Of a DNA stretch of 64,000 nucleotides, positions 59,491 to 64,000 are shown piece after piece. A program made the translations under genes and the position numbers. A model generated the notes under the pieces. The model had not been told where the DNA came from. It did not search any database and was given only the letters and a program-made list of their open reading frames with translations. Position 1 is the first letter of the stretch; every line of letters begins with the position of its first letter. Source of the stretch: Asterias amurensis (lineage: Eukaryota; Echinodermata; Asteroidea; Forcipulatida; Asteriidae); NCBI RefSeq assembly GCF_032118995.1, contig NC_092650.1, forward strand, positions 20,894,501-20,958,500, in the 5' to 3' direction.

Positions 59491-60206
59491 GTAAGTGTCA
59501 AGACAAGAGTAGGTAGAATATTTCGAGACTTATAGTAAGGTAACACTCCTCCAGACGAACGTAAGGCAGGAGGGTTACAAGACAGCATTGACATAACAGG
59601 GCGAAATGGTCCAAGTCGTACAATTTTGACAGACTAGTCACCAGATTTGCCACATTGTGACCACTTTCCGAAAACCATGACACAAGTTCTAAGAGCTTAA
59701 TCCTCAATGTCTAATGAATCCTTTCATAACACTCAAAAGAACATTGAGGAAATATATTGAAGAAAAGAGACAAAAACTTACCAGAGCCCAGAGTGAAACG
59801 TACACAGATAAAATATCCCAAGATGAGATTTTGAACCTGGGTTGGCTGAGCTTCGGCTTTGTGTAGCCTGAAGATCCTATAGCGCCGTGTGTGGCAAGCT
59901 TTTGGAGGTTGCTATGCAAAGGCTTCCTCCGAACTATATGACATAGCAACTGCCTACTGTAGTCTGAGAAATTCAAATATAAGCGGTAACTTGGGATCAA
60001 GCAGACAATATTCAAATCTAACGGGCAAATGGCTTATTGAAAAGTTTTAAAAAGAACCTTCAAACTGATTGATTTGTTTGGTAAATGTTTGAAACCTGCA
60101 GGTGACCCAACACTGTTTGGTAACTTGTCAACGTGTGAAGAGATGAGAGAGGCTGTATGCGATGTCGTTACAGGAATGAAGAACAATGGATATGTTCCTG
60201 CTTTGG
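59343..60206 (+). CDS. TAT: Tyrosine aminotransferase, first two coding exons (3' partial)
   Basis: TAT is a cytosolic PLP-dependent class I aminotransferase that converts tyrosine and 2-oxoglutarate to 4-hydroxyphenylpyruvate and glutamate, the first step of tyrosine catabolism. Exons 59343-59490 and 60102-60206 join in frame to about 84 residues. The first begins MTESQNGKRSKWTVSGSDMA and continues RTHNPIRAIVDGLKLEPNPD to IALSLG; the second reads GDPTLFGNLSTCEEMREAVC through NGYVPALG. From memory of the human enzyme, the same order holds: KWxVxxSDMA, NPIRAIVD, PNPxK, SxGDPTxFGNL and NGYxPxxG. The PLP lysine and most of the fold lie beyond the window. The start is the first ATG after the acceptor at 59315, 27 bases into the exon. 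No further TAT exon was found between 60206 and 64000, so the next intron is at least 3.8 kb. Confidence 0.94.
59535..59585. repeat. Copy of the CCTCC/GGAGG palindromic core
   Basis: AAGGTAACACTCCTCCAGAC then GGCAGGAGGGTTAC resembles the alternative core of family A copy 30, here without MITE arms. Confidence 0.4.
60102..60206 (+). CDS. TAT: TAT coding exon 2
   Basis: Acceptor ACCTGCAG ending at 60101, donor TTGG|GTAAGT at 60207. Split codon G|GT gives the Gly of SLGDPT. Ends phase 1 in the Gly of PALG. Confidence 0.93.
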
Positions 60207-60295
60207 GTAAGTTGGCTTTTTAAAACTTTCTTTTTACCCTACTCAAGTGAACAAGAAGTAGTAATAACCTACAGCTAGAGTTCATAAATTGTGAC

Positions 60296-60442
60296 TGTGT
60301 ACACAAATTCGTGTAAAAGGGTGTTTTTTCTTTCATATTATCACGCAACTTTGACCACCTATTGAGCTCAAATTTGCACAGGTTTGTTATTTTATGCATG
60401 AGAAGACTGGTCTTTGACAATTACCAAATGTGTCCACTGTCT
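60296..60442 (-). repeat. TTAA-MITE family A copy 31, right-half fragment
   Basis: From ACACAAATTCGTGTAAAAGG to TGTCCACTGTCT. It begins about 90 bp after TAT coding exon 2. Confidence 0.8.
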
Positions 60443-60449
60443 ATAAAGG

Positions 60450-61100
60450 CTGCTCGTTATCTATAGCTTGTGATTCACCCCTCTTGGGGTTTGACTGACC
60501 TCTATGTAGGGATTTTAAGAGTCACCTACTTTTTTACTTTACACCCAGACTCATAAGTTGACTGATATTTCCTTTTGATGACTTTGACAGTTGTGGATCT
60601 GTTCCATTGGACATCCATCAAGGTCAACATTAAATGGATGACAACAGTTTACACAAATCAATGTCCATGAAGTTGAGATTATTAAAGGGTCAGACAGTGG
60701 GAGGGTTAAGTGAAAATATGATGTATGATTTCCTAAACAACAGGTTTGTTGGATTTTCAGTCATTTGTTAGTGGTTATTGCCCATGACACAGGCCCTGAA
60801 GTCACTGTTGCACATCAAAACAAATTTTGAGCAGTGACAAAAAGAGTTTTTTATATCTTGTAGTGAAAGTTCAATGCCATATATTGTATTTAAGCGTTCA
60901 ATGAAGCAAAGGGAAATTTGTGTGTTTAGTCTGTTCATTGCGTACGTGCTGTCATTATGGCTTGGGTTTGGCCTATTCATGGTGAGATATTCTAGCTAAA
61001 GATTTGTTTACACTGTCGTGAAGTGGTAGAGGACTGCAGCAGTGAGCACAGGGGCCCCCTACCCTACCCCAGTTAGCCTTGACCAGGGTTTTGGAGTAGT
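60450..61100. other. TAT intron, no recognised feature
   Basis: No supported feature. Confidence 0.4.
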
Positions 61101-61108
61101 GGTGTGTC

Positions 61109-61370
61109 ATGGATGGCCTATTGGTCAAGAGCACCAGATTCAAACTCAGGTGTTTCTGATCAGCAGAGTGTGGGTTCGAGTCCCAGTCGCGACACCTGTG
61201 CCCTTAAATGCAAGACACTCAATGCTTTGTCCTTCGAATGGGATGTTAATCTGTTTTCCCCTTTAGTGTACCGCACGTAAAAGAACCCAGTGCACTTATC
61301 GAAATGAGAAGGGGTTCGCCCTGGTGATCCTGGTTTTATTGGCAGCATAGTGCTATGTAAAAGGAGTAGG
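61109..61370 (+). repeat. tRNA-derived SINE, full length
   Basis: A degenerate A box GGCCTATTGGTCAAGAGCAC and a clear B box GGGTTCGAGTCCC, then TCCTTCGAATGGGATGTTAA, GTACCGCACGTAAAAGAACC and TGGTTTTATTGGCAGCATAG. The body matches the - strand copy at 39786-40035. Confidence 0.78.
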
Positions 61371-61444
61371 TCTCATGATTCAAACCTTCATACATTATAC
61401 ATGTACCACATAGTCCTAATGCATTATGAACTCGTAGATAGAAG

Positions 61445-61615
61445 ACATTGTTTTTGAAAGGGCAAAGGGCACCAAAGCAATTTTTTCATTGACAAAGGGC
61501 CCCCTATAGATGAGGAAATTGTAAATTTCTACGGAGCATTTCAAGGGCACCGAAGCAATAACCAGGGGGCATGGAGGCAATCGCCTTCGTTGCCTCCGTG
61601 AAGTATCAGGCCTGC
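61445..61615 (+). repeat. Dispersed repeat G
   Basis: AAAGGGCACCAAAGCAATTT, GAAATTGTAAATTTCTACGG, GGGGGCATGGAGGCAATCGC and GAAGTATCAGGCCTGCAT give the fullest version of this family in the window. Confidence 0.65.
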
Positions 61616-62178
61616 ATTATGCATTGCACAGTGCTTAAATGTGAACAAGGTAGCAGGTAAACATACTTAATACACTCATAGTGCATGAGTGCGGGTTAAA
61701 TATAGTCATTTCCAACGATCAAAGTTATGCAGACATGTAGTGCGTTAAATGCTAACTTAGTTGATCAACCTTTTAGCAACATCAACTGAAAAGACTACAG
61801 AAATAATCAATCCTGATTTTGTTCAGTTGAAGGCTGTTCTCTGTCCAGTAATTGAATTAAAATTCCATTATCCATTAGGGGGAGGGTTGCTATGGCAGCA
61901 GTGTGATGTCATAAGAATGTTTTTGCATCTCCGAGAAGTGATGACGGTAACTCAAGGGGCTTTTTTAAGACTGAGTCTGAGATTGTTTGGAGTTCAGATT
62001 AAGGGCTTGGGAAGGATTATACTGATGGATGTGAATTTAATGGAAGGTGCTGTTCTGCGTTGATAACAATAAACTGTGTTATAGGCCTATGAAACCCATA
62101 ACACATGTAAATGACTCAATAAGCATGAATTTTTTTTTAATTTGAAAACTTCCTTGCAGAAAAATGACAGTGAAAGGT
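61616..62178. other. TAT intron, no recognised feature
   Basis: The 100-codon ORF at 61761 shows no similarity to the expected TAT sequence and lacks splice support. Confidence 0.4.
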
Positions 62179-62183
62179 TTTAA

Positions 62184-62580
62184 GGGAAGGTACACGTTTG
62201 GTAATTGTCAAAGACCAGTCTTCTCACTTGGTGTATCCCAACATAAGCATAAATAACAAGCCTGTGAAAATCAAACTAAATTGGTTATCGAAGTTGTGAG
62301 AAAATGATGAGAGAAAAAACACCTTTGTTGGACCATGGAGGTATCCTACCTCCATGGTTGGTCGGATTTGTGTGCTTTCAGATAGGAATAAAAAACTTCT
62401 GGCTAGAAGTCTTTTATTATTTTAGTGAGAAATAACTTCTTTCTCAAAATCTATGTTACTTCAGAGGAAGCCATTTCTCACAATGTTTTATACTATCAAC
62501 AGCTCTCCAATGCTCGTTACCAAGTCAGTTTCTAAGTTAATATTTGTTTTGAGTAGCAAACATGTACATGTACCTTCCCT
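62184..62580 (+). repeat. TTAA-MITE family A copy 32, variant ends and extra hairpin
   Basis: Left TTAA at 62180-62183; ends GGGAAGGTACACGTTTGG and ATGTACCTTCCC differ from the usual AGGCACTGG. A perfect hairpin CCATGGAGGTA / TACCTCCATGG is inserted in the left arm at 62334-62358; the core is AACTTCTGGCTAGAAGT. Confidence 0.82.
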
Positions 62581-62584
62581 TTGA

Positions 62585-62920
62585 ACTTTTACTACAATGT
62601 ATGTCCATCGGTGTGAAAACTTCATTCATTGTCATTCAAATTATTCGTTCCATTTAGTAAAACGTTTCTCTACGGTAAAACCAAACTACTATGCGTACAA
62701 TGGTCAGTCTTACGTGCATTTCATATGAAGGTTCTACATGTATACACCACATTTCACCAAAATCATTTTAAGATTAATTAAAAGCTTTGTTAGGACAAGC
62801 CTGATGTCTGTAACTTATTCAAATGTTTAATCATACATGACACACAGAATGTGTGCCACTTCTATAATTTGCAATCATGAAATAATCTTTGAACTATTGC
62901 TATCTCAGCATTGATGCTTT
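62585..62920. other. TAT intron, no recognised feature
   Basis: No supported feature. Confidence 0.4.
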
Positions 62921-62927
62921 TGATTAA

Positions 62928-63212
62928 AGGCACTGGACACCTTTGGTAATTGTCAAAGACCAGTCTTCTCACTTGGTGTATCTAAACATTGTATGCACAA
63001 AATAACAAACCTGTGAAAATTTTAACTTAATTGGTTGTCGAAGTTGCGAGAATGGAAGAAAAACACCCTTGTCACCCGAAGTTCTGAAAACTACGTTACG
63101 TCAGAGGGAGCCGTTTCACACAATGTTTTATACTATCAACAGCTCCACATTGCTTGTTACCATTTACCATTTAGCATTTATTTTGAGTAATTACCAATAG
63201 TGTCCTGTGCCT
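62928..63212 (+). repeat. TTAA-MITE family A copy 33, internally deleted
   Basis: TTAA at 62924-62927 and 63213-63216. The whole core and inner arms are missing; CACCCGAAGTTCTGAAAACT marks the deletion junction. Confidence 0.88.
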
Positions 63213-63599
63213 TTAAAAGGCATCATATCTTCTAGTCTAGACATCTAGACCTGAATTGCACATGATGGCACTAAATGTTGAGTTCAAACACTGGAACAGT
63301 ACCAGGGTGTATCCTCCGGCGCAACTCTCAGCCATTGATAGGTCTTCCTTTGACACGTAGTGAGAGAACTTGTGAAATCAAGCAAGGGGTCATGACCGGA
63401 CCCCATGTCAGAGTTTGAACTGTTGAGATTGCAATATTTTTTCGATTTAAATCGGTCATTCGTAATTTGAGCCCACTGTTTGTTTTGCCCCTGTAATGGT
63501 TGTAAATATACCATCAAAATAACTTGATTAGACGCCTCCAGACCATTCAACCCCATGGTCTGAACATCCCAGAAGGAAACGACTACCCTTGATGTTGTC

Positions 63600-63840
63600 C
63601 TTTGTGTTTCCATCTTCTTGCTTGTGGTCAAGCCAGTCTCTTATTTTCACCCCCTTTTTGTCCCCCATTCATTGTTTACCCCCTGCTTTTTTCTGTATGG
63701 TTTCTAACCCTATTCATGTATTTCCACTTCACTGCTTATGTTTCACTTAGTTACCTGTTCATGATTGTTGTGTTGTCATTAAGCCTTCAAGAAAGACTCT
63801 GCTAGGGTCGAAACCTCAGGCCATTAACTATTTTTTGCAT
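63600..63840 (+). repeat. Retroelement-like 3' region
   Basis: A long pyrimidine-rich stretch (CCCCCTTTTTGTCCCCCATT and similar) leads to TTCAAGAAAGACTCTGCTAG then GGTCGAAACCTCAGGCC at 63787-63823, a stem with a terminal GTCGAAAC motif common at ends of Penelope-like and other retroelements. No protein-coding part is attached. Confidence 0.4.
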
Positions 63841-64000
63841 AAAAATAACATGTAAACATTTCATTTCAAAAGGTGTTCTAAGCATTTTTAAGATAATGGT
63901 AAAAATCTTGCGCAGTTATATGCCCATGCTTTGGATTACACTAAATGCTTTTAAAAGTTCAGATTATAACCGCAGTTCTGTGAAGTGAAATTTTTCTCAA

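Noticed and set aside
61761..62063. Further TAT exon
   Set aside because: The translation does not resemble the expected TAT continuation after the NGYxPxxG segment and lacks splice sites in the right phase.

Overview
This window is animal (metazoan) genomic DNA: spliced genes with long introns, GT-AG junctions and AATAAA polyadenylation signals, embedded in dense short transposon debris. The gene sequences and the abundant TTAA-flanked palindromic elements fit an echinoderm, most likely a sea star; the species level is inference from repeat style only. No prokaryotic, viral or CRISPR feature is present.

Four protein-coding genes are supported. (1) Positions 253-851, + strand: the last two coding exons of NELFCD (TH1), a subunit of the negative elongation factor complex; the rest lies upstream of the window. 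(2) 8350-33329, + strand: a complete nine-exon mitochondrial-clan cytochrome P450 closest to the CYP27 family, 595 codons before the stop, with all signature motifs intact and an unusually long N-terminal leader. (3) 39295-54528, - strand: a complete six-exon tail-anchored cytochrome b5 (130 residues) that includes a 24-nt microexon and one GC-AG intron. (4) From 59343 to beyond the right edge, + strand: tyrosine aminotransferase (TAT), of which the first two coding exons (about 84 residues) are visible, probably with an upstream non-coding exon ending at 57023. The P450 and b5 genes are convergent; b5 and TAT are divergent.

Most of the remaining sequence is non-autonomous mobile DNA. The dominant component is a superfamily of 0.3-0.45 kb palindromic MITEs flanked by TTAA (called families A, B, C and D here), with about 33 complete or partial copies of family A alone. 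One family B copy sits inside a family C copy with a clean TTAA duplication. Other components are a 134-bp element with a 9-bp duplication, further inverted-repeat families (E, F, G, H, I and singletons), tRNA-derived SINEs, and several tandem arrays (60-, 58/116-, 37-, 24- and 20-bp units). A striking local pattern at 37.5-43.6 kb is that all three copies of MITE family H lie beside tandem arrays, two of which appear to begin in the end of the MITE. No transposase or reverse transcriptase ORF is visible.

Functionally, the P450 and b5 are both haem redox proteins, but the P450 carries features of a mitochondrial enzyme (served by adrenodoxin) while b5 usually serves ER or outer-membrane partners, so adjacency alone does not imply a pathway. 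Exon coordinates were derived by hand from splice signals and reading-frame continuity; repeat boundaries are approximate unless a target duplication is stated.
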